Shown here in pieces: positions 52,297 to 61,811 of a stretch of DNA of 64,000 nucleotides. The notes under the pieces are model-generated. The model did no database searches. It saw only the letters and a list, made by a program, of their open reading frames with translations, and had not been told where the DNA came from. A program made the translations under genes and the position numbers. Source of the stretch: Methylobacterium pseudosasicola (GTDB taxonomy: Bacteria > Pseudomonadota > Alphaproteobacteria > Rhizobiales > Beijerinckiaceae); NCBI RefSeq assembly GCF_900114535.1, contig NZ_FOTK01000006.1:186001-250000 (forward strand), written 5' to 3'. How positions within the stretch are numbered: position 1 is the first letter of the stretch; each line of letters starts with the position of its first letter.

Positions 52297-52665
52297 GTGA
52301 TCCAGATGCAGACGAATCTGGACGTCGCCGACAACTCTGGTGCACGCCGTGTGATGTGCATCAAAGTTCTCGGCGGGTCGAAGCGCAAGTATGCCGGCGT
52401 TGGCGATGTGATCGTCGTGTCGGTCAAGGAAGCGATCCCGCGCGGTCGCGTCAAGAAGGGCGACGTCATGAAGGCGGTCGTCGTTCGCACGGCCAAGGCC
52501 GTGAAGCGCGTCGACGGATCGGTGATCCGCTTCGACAAGAACGCTGCGGTCCTGATCAACAATCAGAAAGAGCCGATCGGCACCCGCATCTTCGGACCGG
52601 TGCCGCGCGAGCTGCGCGCGCGCAACCACATGAAGATCATCTCGCTGGCGCCGGAGGTGCTGTAA
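52297..52665 (+). CDS. rplN: 50S ribosomal protein L14
   Basis: 122 residues, GTG start with AAGGAG 8 bases before. [49 protein letters not shown] and [10 protein letters not shown] are canonical. L14 forms an intersubunit bridge. Normally it follows rpsQ; here it opens a separate rightward operon. TAATG joins it to rplX. Confidence 0.99.
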   Translation: MIQMQTNLDVADNSGARRVMCIKVLGGSKRKYAGVGDVIVVSVKEAIPRGRVKKGDVMKAVVVRTAKAVKRVDGSVIRFDKNAAVLINNQKEPIGTRIFGPVPRELRARNHMKIISLAPEVL

Positions 52666-52979
52666 TGGCCGCCAAGATCAAGAAGGGCGACAAGGTCGTC
52701 GTACTCACCGGCCGCGATTCCGGTCGCTCGGGCGAGGTCATTCAGGTTCTGCCGAAGGAAGGCCGTGCTTTCGTGCGCGGCATCAACCTGGTGAAGAAGC
52801 ACCAGAAGCAGACCCAGAACCAGGAAGGCGGGATCATCTCCAAGGAGGCCGCCATCCAACTCTCGAACATCGCGGTCGCCGATGCCAACGGCAAGCCGAC
52901 CCGCGTGGGTTTCCGCATCCTCGAAGACGGGCGCAAGGTCCGATTCGCCAAGAGCACGGGGGATCAGATCGATGGCTGA
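52665..52979 (+). CDS. rplX: 50S ribosomal protein L24
   Basis: 104 residues. [46 protein letters not shown] is the KOW-motif core, then [20 protein letters not shown]24 starts 50S assembly. It overlaps rplN by one base and rplE by eight bases. Confidence 0.98.
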   Translation: MAAKIKKGDKVVVLTGRDSGRSGEVIQVLPKEGRAFVRGINLVKKHQKQTQNQEGGIISKEAAIQLSNIAVADANGKPTRVGFRILEDGRKVRFAKSTGDQIDG

Positions 52980-53538
52980 GGCCGACAAGAACGCCTACAC
53001 CCCGCGCCTGCGCAAGCACTACGACGAAGTGGTGCGCCAGAAGCTGATCGAGGAGTTCGGGTACAAGAACCCGATGCAGGTTCCGCAGATCGAGAAGATC
53101 GTCATCAACATGGGCGTCGGCGAGTCCACTGCGGACTCCAAGAAGGCGACCGTGGCTGCCGGCGACCTCGCGCTCATCGCCGGCCAGAAGCCGGTGATCA
53201 CCCGGGCCCGCAAGGCCATCGCGACCTTCAAGGTCCGTGAGGGCATGCCGATCGGCTGCAAGGTGACGCTGCGCAAGCAGCGCATGTACGAGTTCATGGA
53301 TCGCCTGATCACGATCGCGCTGCCGCGCGTCCGCGATTTCCGCGGCCTGAACCCGCGCTCGTTCGACGGGCGGGGCAACTACGCCTTGGGTCTCAAGGAG
53401 CACCTCGTGTTCCCGGAGATCTCCTACGACAAGGCCGAGCAGATGTGGGGCATGGACATCGTCGTGGCGACCAGCGCCAAGACCGATGCCGAGGCCAAGG
53501 CTCTGCTCGCCGCCTTCCAGTTCCCGTTCCGGCAGTGA
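52972..53538 (+). CDS. rplE: 50S ribosomal protein L5
   Basis: 188 residues. [74 protein letters not shown] and [29 protein letters not shown] identify it. L5 carries 5S rRNA and contacts the P-site tRNA. The ATG lies inside the end of rplX, a sign of coupling. Confidence 0.98.
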   Translation: MAEADKNAYTPRLRKHYDEVVRQKLIEEFGYKNPMQVPQIEKIVINMGVGESTADSKKATVAAGDLALIAGQKPVITRARKAIATFKVREGMPIGCKVTLRKQRMYEFMDRLITIALPRVRDFRGLNPRSFDGRGNYALGLKEHLVFPEISYDKAEQMWGMDIVVATSAKTDAEAKALLAAFQFPFRQ

Positions 53539-53578
53539 GGCCTTCGCGCCTCATACGCGGACACCGGAGATAGACCAC

Positions 53579-53884
53579 ATGTCGAAGAAAAGCTCAGTCG
53601 AGAAGAATGAGGCCCGCAAGACGCTGGTGAAGCGTTTCGCGGCCAAGCGGAAGGCGCTGCTGGACATCGCCAACAACGATACCCTCGAGATGGAGGAGCG
53701 CTTCGAGGCGCGCCTCAAGCTCGCGGAGCTGCCGCGCAACTCGTCGGCCACCCGCATCCGCAACCGTTGCGGCATGACCGGGCGTCCGCGCGCGTTCTAC
53801 CGCAAGATGGGCATCTCGCGCATCGCGCTGCGGGAGCTTGGCAACCGGGGCCTGATCCCCGGCCTGGTCAAGTCGAGCTGGTAA
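53579..53884 (+). CDS. rpsN: 30S ribosomal protein S14 (zinc-free type)
   Basis: 101 residues. [75 protein letters not shown]. Only one cysteine is present, so it is the longer zinc-independent form (C-minus) usual in Proteobacteria. It sits in the 30S head next to S19. Confidence 0.98.
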   Translation: MSKKSSVEKNEARKTLVKRFAAKRKALLDIANNDTLEMEERFEARLKLAELPRNSSATRIRNRCGMTGRPRAFYRKMGISRIALRELGNRGLIPGLVKSSW

Positions 53885-53894
53885 GGAGGTCCCC

Positions 53895-54290
53895 ATGGTC
53901 AACGATCCCGTGGGTGACATGCTCACCCGTATCCGCAACGGCCAGCTGCGCCGTCGCAACGTCGTTCAGACGCCCGGCTCGCGCCTGCGCGCCAACGTCC
54001 TGAACGTGCTGAAGTCCGAGGGCTACATCCGCGATTACGCGGCCACCGACCTCGGCAACGGCCGCACCGAGTTCGCCATCGAGCTCAAGTACTACGACGG
54101 TCGCCCGGTGATCCGCGAGATCAAGCGCGTGTCGAAGCCGGGCCGTCGGGTCTACTCGTCCGTCGGCGATCTGCCGCACGTGGCCGACGGCCTCGGCGTC
54201 ACCATCGTCTCCACCCCGCAGGGCGTCATGGCCGATCACGAGGCGCGCGAGCGCAACGTCGGCGGTGAAGTGCTCTGCACCGTATTCTGA
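53895..54290 (+). CDS. rpsH: 30S ribosomal protein S8
   Basis: 131 residues: [62 protein letters not shown] and GGEVLCTVF at the end. S8 binds the central 16S domain and in E. coli represses the spc operon; whether it does here is unknown. AAGGAGG precedes the ATG. Confidence 0.98.
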   Translation: MVNDPVGDMLTRIRNGQLRRRNVVQTPGSRLRANVLNVLKSEGYIRDYAATDLGNGRTEFAIELKYYDGRPVIREIKRVSKPGRRVYSSVGDLPHVADGLGVTIVSTPQGVMADHEARERNVGGEVLCTVF

Positions 54291-54312
54291 TCGGGACGGA
54301 GGAGGTTATCCC

Positions 54313-54846
54313 ATGTCTCGCGTAGGCAAGAAGCCCGTTCCCGTGCCGGCCGGCGTCACCGCCACCGTCACCGGCCAGACGGTGAAGATGAAGGGCTCGA
54401 AGGGCGAGCTGCAGTTCGACGTTCCCGCGCTGGTCAGCGTGGCGATGAAGGACGGCGCCATCGAGGTCCAGCCAATCAACCAGTCCAAGCCCGCGCGCTC
54501 CCTCTGGGGCACGTCGCGGGCTCAGATCGCCAACATCGCCGAGGGCGTGTCGAAGGGCTTCGAGAAGAAGCTCGAGATCACGGGCGTCGGCTATCGTGCG
54601 GCGATGGCCGGCAAGGCTCTCAAGCTGTCGCTCGGCTACAGCCACGACATCGAATACGCGATCCCCGCCGGGATCACGATCGTTACCCCGAAGCCCACCG
54701 AGATCACGATCACCGGGATCAACCGCCAGCAGGTCGGTCAGGTCGCCGCCGAGATCCGCGATTACCGCGGACCCGAGCCCTACAAGGGCAAGGGCGTGAA
54801 GTACGCGGGCGAGTTCATCTTCCGCAAGGAAGGCAAGAAGAAGTAA
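54313..54846 (+). CDS. rplF: 50S ribosomal protein L6
   Basis: 177 residues. [62 protein letters not shown] and [21 protein letters not shown] are the L6 blocks. It lies near the sarcin-ricin loop and the stalk base. GGAGG is 7 bases before the ATG. Confidence 0.98.
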   Translation: MSRVGKKPVPVPAGVTATVTGQTVKMKGSKGELQFDVPALVSVAMKDGAIEVQPINQSKPARSLWGTSRAQIANIAEGVSKGFEKKLEITGVGYRAAMAGKALKLSLGYSHDIEYAIPAGITIVTPKPTEITITGINRQQVGQVAAEIRDYRGPEPYKGKGVKYAGEFIFRKEGKKK

Positions 54847-54856
54847 GGAGGGCATC

Positions 54857-55219
54857 ATGTCTCGCAAGCTCGAAGCCCTCGATCGCCGCAAGGCGCGCGT
54901 CCGTCGCGCGCTGCGGGCGGCCGCCAACGGCCGTCCGCGGCTCTCGGTGTTCCGCTCGTCGAAGCAGATCTACGTGCAGGTCATCGACGACGTCGCCGGC
55001 AAGACGCTGGCCGCCGCCTCGTCGATCGACAAGGCGCTCAAGGGTGAACTCAAGACCGGCGCCGACGTCGCCGCCGCCAAGGCGGTGGGCAAGCTGGTAG
55101 CCGAGCGCGCCAAGGCCGCCGGCGTCACGAAGGTAATCTTCGACCGCTCCGGCTACATCTACCACGGCCGCGTCGCGGCCGTCGCCGAAGCCGCCCGCGA
55201 GGGTGGCCTGGAGTTCTGA
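54857..55219 (+). CDS. rplR: 50S ribosomal protein L18
   Basis: 120 residues. [41 protein letters not shown] and [28 protein letters not shown] identify L18, a 5S rRNA-binding protein of the central protuberance. A 112-base gap with a perfect 8-pair palindromic hairpin (55291-55308) separates it from rpsE. Confidence 0.98.
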   Translation: MSRKLEALDRRKARVRRALRAAANGRPRLSVFRSSKQIYVQVIDDVAGKTLAAASSIDKALKGELKTGADVAAAKAVGKLVAERAKAAGVTKVIFDRSGYIYHGRVAAVAEAAREGGLEF

Positions 55220-55290
55220 GGAACTCTCTCCGCGCGGCGTGATACCCGCGCGGCCATTCCCTCCCGTTTCCGGCGAGGGGAATCGAGCGA

Positions 55291-55308
55291 GCGGATCCGA
55301 GGATCCGC
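55291..55308. repeat. Palindromic hairpin between rplR and rpsE
   Basis: GCGGATCC-GA-GGATCCGC, a perfect 8-base-pair inverted repeat, 24 bases before the rpsE ATG. It contains two BamHI-type hexamers. One of several inverted repeats found in the longer gaps of this ribosomal cluster. Confidence 0.5.
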
Positions 55309-55331
55309 GCTAGTGAGATAGGTTAGACAAC

Positions 55332-55919
55332 ATGGCACGTGAACGGGAAGGCGGGGGCCGCGGCCGCCGCGATGATCGCGAGGAGCGCGATAGCGAATTC
55401 GTGGACAAGCTCGTCCACATCAACCGCGTCGCCAAGGTGGTGAAGGGTGGCCGTCGCTTCGGCTTCGCGGCCCTCGTCGTCGTCGGCGACCAGAAGGGCC
55501 GCGTCGGCTTCGGCCACGGCAAGGCCCGTGAGGTGCCTGAGGCGATCCGCAAGGCGACAGAGGCGGCCAAGCGCGGCCTGATCCGGGTGTCGCTGCGCGA
55601 GGGCCGGACCCTGCACCACGACGTCAACGGACGTCACGGCGCCGGCAAGGTGATCCTCCGCGCGGCCCCGCAGGGTACCGGCATCATCGCCGGCGGCCCG
55701 ATGCGCGCCGTGTTCGAGACCCTCGGCATGCAGGACGTCGTCGCCAAGTCGCTCGGCTCCTCGAACCCCTACAACCTCGTGCGCGCCACCTTCGAGGCGC
55801 TCAAGAACGAGGACAGCCCGCGCTCCGTGGCGGCCCGCCGCGGCATCAAGGTTTCGAGCCTCCAGGCCCGTCGCCGCGACGCCGATCCGGCCGACCAGTC
55901 CGAAGCTGCGGTCGCGTAA
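55332..55919 (+). CDS. rpsE: 30S ribosomal protein S5
   Basis: 195 residues. A Gly/Arg-rich N-terminus, then [49 protein letters not shown] and the C-terminal [14 protein letters not shown]5 helps unwind mRNA at the entry channel and guards decoding accuracy. It starts the second tight group rpsE-rpmD-rplO. Confidence 0.98.
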   Translation: MAREREGGGRGRRDDREERDSEFVDKLVHINRVAKVVKGGRRFGFAALVVVGDQKGRVGFGHGKAREVPEAIRKATEAAKRGLIRVSLREGRTLHHDVNGRHGAGKVILRAAPQGTGIIAGGPMRAVFETLGMQDVVAKSLGSSNPYNLVRATFEALKNEDSPRSVAARRGIKVSSLQARRRDADPADQSEAAVA

Positions 55920-55931
55920 GGGGAGGGTCCG

Positions 55932-56123
55932 ATGGCACAGAAGACCGTCCGTATCGAACAGATCGGCTCGCCGATCCGCCAGGAGGCCAGCCAGCGCCAG
56001 ACGCTGATCGGCCTCAAGCTCAACAAGCTCCACCGCGTGTCCGAGCTGGAGGATACCCCCTCCGTGCGCGGCATGATCCGCAAGGTTGCGCACCTCGTGC
56101 GCGTCCACGGCGACGTGGCGTGA
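55932..56123 (+). CDS. rpmD: 50S ribosomal protein L30
   Basis: 63 residues: [55 protein letters not shown], the whole L30 fold. It binds 23S rRNA next to L5/L18. It lies 12 bases after rpsE and 10 before rplO. Confidence 0.97.
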   Translation: MAQKTVRIEQIGSPIRQEASQRQTLIGLKLNKLHRVSELEDTPSVRGMIRKVAHLVRVHGDVA

Positions 56124-56133
56124 GGAGGTTCCG

Positions 56134-56640
56134 ATGAAGCTCAACGAGATCAGCGACAATCCCGGCGCAACCAAGAATCGGATGCGCGTCGGTCGGGGCA
56201 TCGGCTCCGGCAAGGGCAAGACCGCCGGCCGCGGCGTGAAGGGTCAGAAGGCCCGGACCGGCGTGTCCATCAAGGGCTTCGAGGGCGGTCAGATGCCGCT
56301 GCATCGTCGCCTGCCGAAGCGCGGCTTCAACAACCTCTACGCCCAGGACCTGAACGAGGTGAACCTCGGCCGGATCCAGGAGGCGGTGGAGGCCGGCAAG
56401 CTCGACAAGGCCGCGACCGTCACGGTCGAGACCCTGGTGGCCGCCGGCATCATCGCCCGTCCCCGCGACGGCGTGAAGCTGCTCGGCGTCGGCGAGCTGA
56501 CCGCGAAGCTCAGCTTCGAGGTCACCCGCGCCTCCAAGTCCGCCATCGAGGCGGTCGAGAAGGCCGGCGGTTCGGTCACTGTCGCGTTTGCGACGGGTGT
56601 TTCGCATCGCGGCGGCGCCAAGGCCGAGGCCACGGCCTGA
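56134..56640 (+). CDS. rplO: 50S ribosomal protein L15
   Basis: 168 residues. [43 protein letters not shown] is the Gly/Arg-rich L15 extension, then [21 protein letters not shown]15 joins late in 50S assembly. GAGGAGG is 5 bases before the ATG. A terminator-like hairpin follows before secY. Confidence 0.98.
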   Translation: MKLNEISDNPGATKNRMRVGRGIGSGKGKTAGRGVKGQKARTGVSIKGFEGGQMPLHRRLPKRGFNNLYAQDLNEVNLGRIQEAVEAGKLDKAATVTVETLVAAGIIARPRDGVKLLGVGELTAKLSFEVTRASKSAIEAVEKAGGSVTVAFATGVSHRGGAKAEATA

Positions 56641-56710
56641 CGGCTGGCCTAAGAGCGACGCGGAGCCCCGTTGCACGGGCCCCGCAGAGCCTTTAAGCCG
56701 ATCCTCCGAG

Positions 56711-56749
56711 CGGCGGCCCTGCGACCACGCGGGCCGCCGTTTTCATTTC
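56711..56749 (+). terminator. Intrinsic terminator-like hairpin between rplO and secY
   Basis: CGGCGGCCC and GGGCCGCCG form a perfect 9-base-pair stem with an 11-base loop, followed by TTTTCATTTC. This is close to a Rho-independent terminator and lies 46 bases before secY. It may reduce read-through from the ribosomal genes into secY-adk. Confidence 0.6.
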
Positions 56750-56794
56750 ATCCGGGCATGCTTGGCCCGGCGACACTCCCAGGACGCGACGCTT

Positions 56795-58141
56795 ATGGCC
56801 TCAGCAGCCGAGCAGCTTGCCGCCAACCTCAACTTCGGGGCGATCGCCAAGGCCGATGAGCTGAAGAAGCGCATCTGGTTCACCCTGGGCGCCCTCGTGG
56901 TGTTCCGGCTGGGCACCTACATCCCGATCCCCGGCATCGATCCGGAGCAGTTCGCCCGCAACTTCCAGCAGCAGGCCGGCGGCGTGCTCGGGCTGTTCAA
57001 CATGTTCTCCGGCGGTGCCGTCGAGCGCATGGCGATCTTCGCCCTCAACATCATGCCGTACATCTCGGCCTCGATCATCGTTCAGCTGCTCACCTCGGTG
57101 ATCCCGAGCCTGGAGGCCCTGAAGAAGGAGGGCGAGTCCGGCCGCAAGGTGATCAACCAGTACACCCGCTACCTCACGGTGGTGCTGGCGCTGGTGCAGT
57201 CCTGGGGCATCGCCATCGGCCTGCAGAGCTCGTCCGCGGCCATCGATCCCGGCCCGTTCTTCCTGGCCTCAACGGTGATCACGCTGACCGGCGGCACGCT
57301 GTTCCTGATGTGGGTCGGCGAGCAGATCACCTCGCGGGGCATCGGCAACGGCTCGTCGCTGATCATCTTCGCGGGCATCGTCGCGCACCTGCCGGTGGCG
57401 ATCGCAGGCGCCCTGGAGCTCGGCCGGACCGGCGCGCTCTCCCCGGTGATCATCCTGGGCGTCGCCGTGGCGGCCGTGGTGCTGGTCTACTTCATCGTGT
57501 TCATGGAGCGCGCCCAGCGCCGGCTCCTGATCAACTACCCGAAGCGCCAGGTCGGCAACCGCATGTACGAGGGCCAGACCTCGTTCCTGCCGCTGAAGCT
57601 CAACACCTCGGGCGTCATCCCTCCGATCTTCGCCTCGTCGCTGCTGCTCCTGCCGGCCACCGCCGCGAGCTTCTCCGCCAATGGCGGCAGCACCGGCTGG
57701 TTGGGTACCGTGACGGCCTATCTGGGCCACGGGACGCCGCTGTTCATGGCGCTCTACGCGGCGCTGATCATCTTCTTCACGTTCTTCTACACCGCCGTGG
57801 TGTTCAACCCGCAGGAGACCGCGGACAATCTGAAGAAGCACGGCGGCTTCATCCCGGGCATCCGGCCGGGCGAGCGCACCGCGGCCTTCATCGACAAGGT
57901 GCTGACCCGGATCACGGTGATCGGCGCCCTGTACCTGACCCTGGTCTGCCTGTGCCCGGAGATCCTGTCCTCCTACGCCTCGGCGAGCCTGGGCTTCGGC
58001 GGCACGTCGCTGCTGATCGTGGTCTCGGTGACCATGGACACGGTCGCCCAGATCCATGGGCACCTAATGGCCCATCAGTACGAGGGCCTGGTGAAGAAGG
58101 CCAAGCTGCGTGGCGCCTCGACCACGCAACGCCGCCGCTGA
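56795..58141 (+). CDS. secY: Protein translocase subunit SecY
   Basis: 448 residues, ten spans. KRIWFTLGALVVFRLGTYIPIPGID, GALSPVIILG, the cytoplasmic loop YPKRQVGNRMYEGQTSFLPLKLNTSGVIPPIFASSLLLLP, and PQETADNLKKHGGFIPGIRPGERTAAFI are characteristic. SecY is the channel of the Sec translocon with SecE and SecG. The ATG at 56795 fits the family. adk follows after 171 bases. Confidence 0.98.
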   Translation: MASAAEQLAANLNFGAIAKADELKKRIWFTLGALVVFRLGTYIPIPGIDPEQFARNFQQQAGGVLGLFNMFSGGAVERMAIFALNIMPYISASIIVQLLTSVIPSLEALKKEGESGRKVINQYTRYLTVVLALVQSWGIAIGLQSSSAAIDPGPFFLASTVITLTGGTLFLMWVGEQITSRGIGNGSSLIIFAGIVAHLPVAIAGALELGRTGALSPVIILGVAVAAVVLVYFIVFMERAQRRLLINYPKRQVGNRMYEGQTSFLPLKLNTSGVIPPIFASSLLLLPATAASFSANGGSTGWLGTVTAYLGHGTPLFMALYAALIIFFTFFYTAVVFNPQETADNLKKHGGFIPGIRPGERTAAFIDKVLTRITVIGALYLTLVCLCPEILSSYASASLGFGGTSLLIVVSVTMDTVAQIHGHLMAHQYEGLVKKAKLRGASTTQRRR

Positions 58142-58150
58142 TCCTGCTAC

Positions 58151-58185
58151 AGAGGCGGGACGAAGCCACCGACGACCCCGCCTCT
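58151..58185. repeat. Inverted repeat between secY and adk
   Basis: AGAGGCGGG (58151-58159) and CCCGCCTCT (58177-58185) are a perfect 9-base inverted pair with a 17-base loop, starting 10 bases past the secY stop and followed by GACCAAAAGG. It could be a weak terminator or an RNA processing site. Confidence 0.45.
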
Positions 58186-58312
58186 GACCAAAAGGTCCGG
58201 ATGCCTTCGGGCCCGGGACCGGTTAGAAAAAACACGACACGGGCGATGCCGGGGAGGCGTCGCCACCCGCCGCTTGGGCCCGTAGAGAGTCGGGCCGGAC
58301 GAGGACAACGCC

Positions 58313-58915
58313 ATGCGCATCATTCTGCTCGGCCCCCCCGGCGCGGGGAAGGGGACGCAATCCGAGCGGATCGTACAGCGCTTCGGCATCCCGCAGCTGT
58401 CCACGGGCGACATGCTGCGCGCGGCGGTCGCCGCCGGTACGCCGGTGGGCCTCGAGGCCAAGGCGGTGATGGAATCGGGCGGGCTCGTCTCCGACCGGAT
58501 CGTGGTCGGCATCGTCGCCGACCGGATCGAGGAGCCGGACGCGAAGCGCGGCTTCATCCTCGACGGCTTCCCCCGCACGGTCGCCCAGGCCGAGGCGCTG
58601 AGCTCCATGCTGGCCAGCAAGGGCATGGATCTCGATGCGGTGATCGAGTTCAAGGTCGACGAGAACGCGCTGGTCGGGCGCATCGAGAAGCGCGCGGCCG
58701 AGACCCAGGCCCGCGGTCAGGCGGTGCGCAAGGACGACACCCCCGAGGTGTTCAAGCAGCGCCTGGAGGCCTACCGGGCCCAGACGGCGCCGCTCTCGGC
58801 CTACTACGCCAAGACAGGCCTGCTGCAGACGGTCGACGGCATGCAGCCGATCGACACCGTGACTGGTGAGATCATGGGGTTGCTGGAGCCGCACGCGGAA
58901 CGCGTCGCGTCCTGA
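58313..58915 (+). CDS. adk: Adenylate kinase
   Basis: 200 residues. The P-loop [10 protein letters not shown] starts at residue 7; [25 protein letters not shown], and a short LID (about 10 residues, no cysteines) follow, so it is the short zinc-free form. It interconverts AMP + ATP and 2 ADP. It keeps its usual place after secY. Confidence 0.98.
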   Translation: MRIILLGPPGAGKGTQSERIVQRFGIPQLSTGDMLRAAVAAGTPVGLEAKAVMESGGLVSDRIVVGIVADRIEEPDAKRGFILDGFPRTVAQAEALSSMLASKGMDLDAVIEFKVDENALVGRIEKRAAETQARGQAVRKDDTPEVFKQRLEAYRAQTAPLSAYYAKTGLLQTVDGMQPIDTVTGEIMGLLEPHAERVAS

Positions 58916-59022
58916 CAGGATCGCCGGCACGGCGCCGCTTTGAGCGGCCTGCCGGCGGATCCATCGATGAACCTCAGTTCAAGTCGGAGGTTGAGGGGCA
59001 GGCCCCGATCGGAAGCCCCTCC

Positions 59023-59253
59023 ATGACCGTCCTCCGCATCCCCGTGAGCCTTCTCCTGGTCGCCATTGTGGTGACACCGCTCCCGGTCGCCGCGCAGAGC
59101 CCGGCGCAATCCTTTGTGTATGGCGAGAAGCGTTTCCGGAACGCGTGTCGCCCGCCGCTCAAGTACGCGGCCGGGGCCTGCGTCCGTCGCTGCCCGGCGG
59201 GCTATCGGAATACAGGCGGCTATTGCCGGTTCCAGAGCCAGCGCTTCCGCTGA
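59023..59253 (+). CDS. Small secreted hypothetical protein
   Basis: 76 residues with a clear signal peptide (about 1-24, ending VAAQSP). The mature 50 residues have four cysteines in AC-x-PP, GACVRRCP and GGYCRF, probably forming two disulfides in the periplasm. I do not know the family. It lies between adk and a leftward hypothetical gene, interrupting the usual adk-rpsM order. Confidence 0.65.
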   Translation: MTVLRIPVSLLLVAIVVTPLPVAAQSPAQSFVYGEKRFRNACRPPLKYAAGACVRRCPAGYRNTGGYCRFQSQRFR

Positions 59254-59263
59254 GAGAACCACG

Positions 59264-59626
59264 TCAAAGCTCGGTTCGCCGCTCGGCTCGGAGCGCCCCG
59301 AAAAAGTTCACGATGTCCATCGGCAGGGCCCGGCGGCCGAAGAGGCGGTCGGGGTTGCCGTCGCTGCGGCCGTCGCGCAGTTCCACCATCGCGGTCATGC
59401 GATTGTAGCGGAACACCATCCGGCGGCCGGCGAAGGTGGCCCAGAGCAGGCCGGGGCCGTCATCCTCTTCCTGGAGGGCGATCGAGCCGGGCTCGGCCTC
59501 GGTGAGGATCCCGCCGGTCACCGCCAGAATCACCGGGACGACCTCCTCGGCATTCTCCTCGGCGGCCCGGAGGACCGAATCGGCGAAGGCCCGCAGGGTG
59601 GCGCCGTCGCTGGTGAGAACCGACAT
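59264..59626 (-). CDS. Hypothetical protein, 120 residues
   Basis: Acidic soluble protein with AAGGAG before its ATG at 59626. FADSVLRAAEENAEEVVPVILAVTGGILTEAEPGSIAL and GLLWATFAGRRMVFRYNRMTAMVELRDG suggest an alpha/beta domain. Not recognised. It is on the strand opposite to the ribosomal genes on both sides and converges with the small secreted protein gene (10 bases). Confidence 0.65.
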   Translation of the reverse strand: MSVLTSDGATLRAFADSVLRAAEENAEEVVPVILAVTGGILTEAEPGSIALQEEDDGPGLLWATFAGRRMVFRYNRMTAMVELRDGRSDGNPDRLFGRRALPMDIVNFFGALRAERRTEL

Positions 59627-59876
59627 CTGTGCTCCTTCGAGGACCGGAGTCCGATCCGCGCGCGGCGCATGGCGGCGCGGCCGATCGTTCACGGGTCGTT
59701 GACATATCGCCCTGCGCACGCTAGCAGGCCGTCCTTCGTCCAACCGATCGCTGGTCCGAGGTACCCTGTCAGGGGCTGCCCACGGGCTACGTTGTCGTTT
59801 GGCGCGCGCAGGGGCCGGCCTCCACCGGACGCGCGCGAGCACCGCCCGGTTTCCGGGCCTTAGATGGAGCGTGATT

Positions 59877-60245
59877 ATGGCCCGTATCGCAGGCGTCAAC
59901 ATCCCGACCAACAAGCGCGTCGTCATCGCGCTGCAGTACATCCACGGCATCGGCGCTAAGAAGGCCGAAGAGATCACCCAGAAGGTGAACATCCCCGCCG
60001 AGCGCCGGGTGAACCAGCTCACCGACGCTGAGGTGCTCTCGATCCGCGAGACGATCGACCGCGATTACGTGGTCGAGGGCGACCTGCGCCGCGAAGTCTC
60101 GATGAACATCAAGCGCCTGATGGATCTCGGCGCCTATCGCGGCCTGCGTCACCGCAAGCAGCTGCCGGTCCGCGGCCAGCGCACCCACACCAACGCCCGC
60201 ACCCGCAAGGGTAAGGCGAAGCCGATCGCCGGCAAGAAGAAGTAA
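59877..60245 (+). CDS. rpsM: 30S ribosomal protein S13
   Basis: 122 residues: [70 protein letters not shown]13 is in the 30S head and contacts the P-site tRNA. rpmJ, often before it, is not present here. GGAG precedes the ATG. Confidence 0.99.
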   Translation: MARIAGVNIPTNKRVVIALQYIHGIGAKKAEEITQKVNIPAERRVNQLTDAEVLSIRETIDRDYVVEGDLRREVSMNIKRLMDLGAYRGLRHRKQLPVRGQRTHTNARTRKGKAKPIAGKKK

Positions 60246-60256
60246 GTTTTGCACTT

Positions 60257-60283
60257 GGAAGGCCGTGCTTCGCTCGGCCTTCC
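60257..60283. repeat. Hairpin between rpsM and rpsK
   Basis: GGAAGGCCG and CGGCCTTCC form a perfect 9-base-pair stem with a 9-base loop, 11 bases past the rpsM stop. There is no T-run. The gap to rpsK is 172 bases, long for this pair of genes. Confidence 0.5.
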
Positions 60284-60417
60284 GTTCGTCGCGCCGGGTG
60301 TCCCGCGAGGGTCCCGGCACCGGCCGAACCGCCCCGCACAGGCGCGCCGGCCAAGTCCCAAAAAGAATCCCGAGCGCCTGGAATTACGGGCGCGCTTGAA
60401 GGAAGAGTGAGACCCGA

Positions 60418-60807
60418 ATGGCCAAGGAACCGCAACGCGTCCGCCGCCGCGAACGCAAGAACATCGTGTCGGGCGTCGCCCACGTGAACGCCTCGTTCAA
60501 CAACACGATGATCACCATCACGGACGCGCAGGGCAACACGATCTCGTGGTCGTCCGCCGGCGCGATGGGCTTCAAGGGCTCGCGCAAGTCCACGCCGTAT
60601 GCCGCCCAGGTGGCTGCCGAGGACGCCGCCCGCAAGGCCTCCGAGCACGGCATGCGCACCCTCGAGGTCGAGGTCTCCGGCCCGGGTTCGGGTCGTGAGT
60701 CGGCCCTGCGCGCCCTCCAGGCCGCGGGCTTCACAGTCACCTCGATCCGCGACGTGACCTCGATCCCGCACAACGGCTGCCGTCCGCGCAAGCGTCGTCG
60801 GGTCTGA
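60418..60807 (+). CDS. rpsK: 30S ribosomal protein S11
   Basis: 129 residues. [52 protein letters not shown] and [42 protein letters not shown] are canonical. S11 forms the platform near the E site. rpsD is not next to it, as usual for Alphaproteobacteria. Confidence 0.99.
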   Translation: MAKEPQRVRRRERKNIVSGVAHVNASFNNTMITITDAQGNTISWSSAGAMGFKGSRKSTPYAAQVAAEDAARKASEHGMRTLEVEVSGPGSGRESALRALQAAGFTVTSIRDVTSIPHNGCRPRKRRRV

Positions 60808-60832
60808 ACCAACCGGTTTGACGGAGAAGCTC

Positions 60833-61705
60833 ATGACGGGATCGAAGCCGCTTCCGGGCGTGCTGCGTTGGAACCTCGGCGACCTCACGGTCACCGCGCT
60901 CAACGACGGCTGGTTTCAGGCCAGCCTCGATCTCGTCACGGGGATCCCGAAGGACGAAGCCGGCCAGTTGCAGGTCGCGGGCTTCCGCACCGAGCAGCCC
61001 AAGATCACGCTGAACGCCTTCCTGATCACCGGCGCCGGCCGCAAACCGGTGCTGATCGATTCCGGATACGGCGATTTCGCCCCGGTGGAGACCCTGGGGC
61101 GGTTCAGCACGGCGCTGGCGCTCACCGGCGTCAAGCCGGAGGAGATCGAGACCGTCCTGGTCACGCACCTGCATCCCGACCATGTCGGCGGTCTGGTGTC
61201 GAACGGGGCGGCCCGGTTCCCGAACGCCGAGATCGTGGTCCACGCGGACGAGACGGCCTACTGGCTCACCGACGAAGCGCTCTCCCGGGCGCCGGACGCG
61301 GCCAAGCCGTATTTCGAGGGCGCCCGCAAGGCGGTGGCGCCCTACGCCAAGCGGACGCGCGAGCATCGGGGCGGCGAGGTGCTGCCGGGCATCACGGCGG
61401 TCCACCTGCCGGGCCACACCCCGGGACATTGCGGTTTCCGCGTCGTCTCCGGTGGACAGTCGCTGCTGATGTGGACGGATGTGGTGCACCTGCCCGCGAT
61501 CCAGTTCAAGAACCCGGAGGCGGGTGTCGGATTCGACGTCGATGGCGACCAGGCGCGGGCGACGCGCAAGGCCATCATGGACGAGGTCGCCAGCGACCGG
61601 ACCTTCATCGCCGGGGCGCATCTCGAATTCCCGGCGCTGGGCTACGTGGACCGGGATGGGGCGGGCTACCGCTTCGTGCCGGCCCTCTGGGTCGGCGGCG
61701 AGTAA
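60833..61705 (+). CDS. MBL-fold metallo-hydrolase inserted in the alpha operon
   Basis: 290 residues of the metallo-beta-lactamase superfamily. The zinc motif [10 protein letters not shown] is at about residue 108, with further ligands in [18 protein letters not shown] and [33 protein letters not shown] is the usual start of the fold. The N-terminus has no convincing signal peptide. Relatives include lactonases and thiol-ester hydrolases; the substrate is unknown. GGAGAAG lies before the ATG at 60833, only 25 bases after rpsK, so it probably shares the ribosomal transcript with rpoA. Confidence 0.85.
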   Translation: MTGSKPLPGVLRWNLGDLTVTALNDGWFQASLDLVTGIPKDEAGQLQVAGFRTEQPKITLNAFLITGAGRKPVLIDSGYGDFAPVETLGRFSTALALTGVKPEEIETVLVTHLHPDHVGGLVSNGAARFPNAEIVVHADETAYWLTDEALSRAPDAAKPYFEGARKAVAPYAKRTREHRGGEVLPGITAVHLPGHTPGHCGFRVVSGGQSLLMWTDVVHLPAIQFKNPEAGVGFDVDGDQARATRKAIMDEVASDRTFIAGAHLEFPALGYVDRDGAGYRFVPALWVGGE

Positions 61706-61811
61706 CAAACTTTGCATTCAGGGACCGTTCGGGGCGCCAGGGGGCGGCGCCGGACGGCCGAAGCGCGGGGACGGGCGTCGCGGATCCCGGGCATGGACGA
61801 GAGGTAGGATC

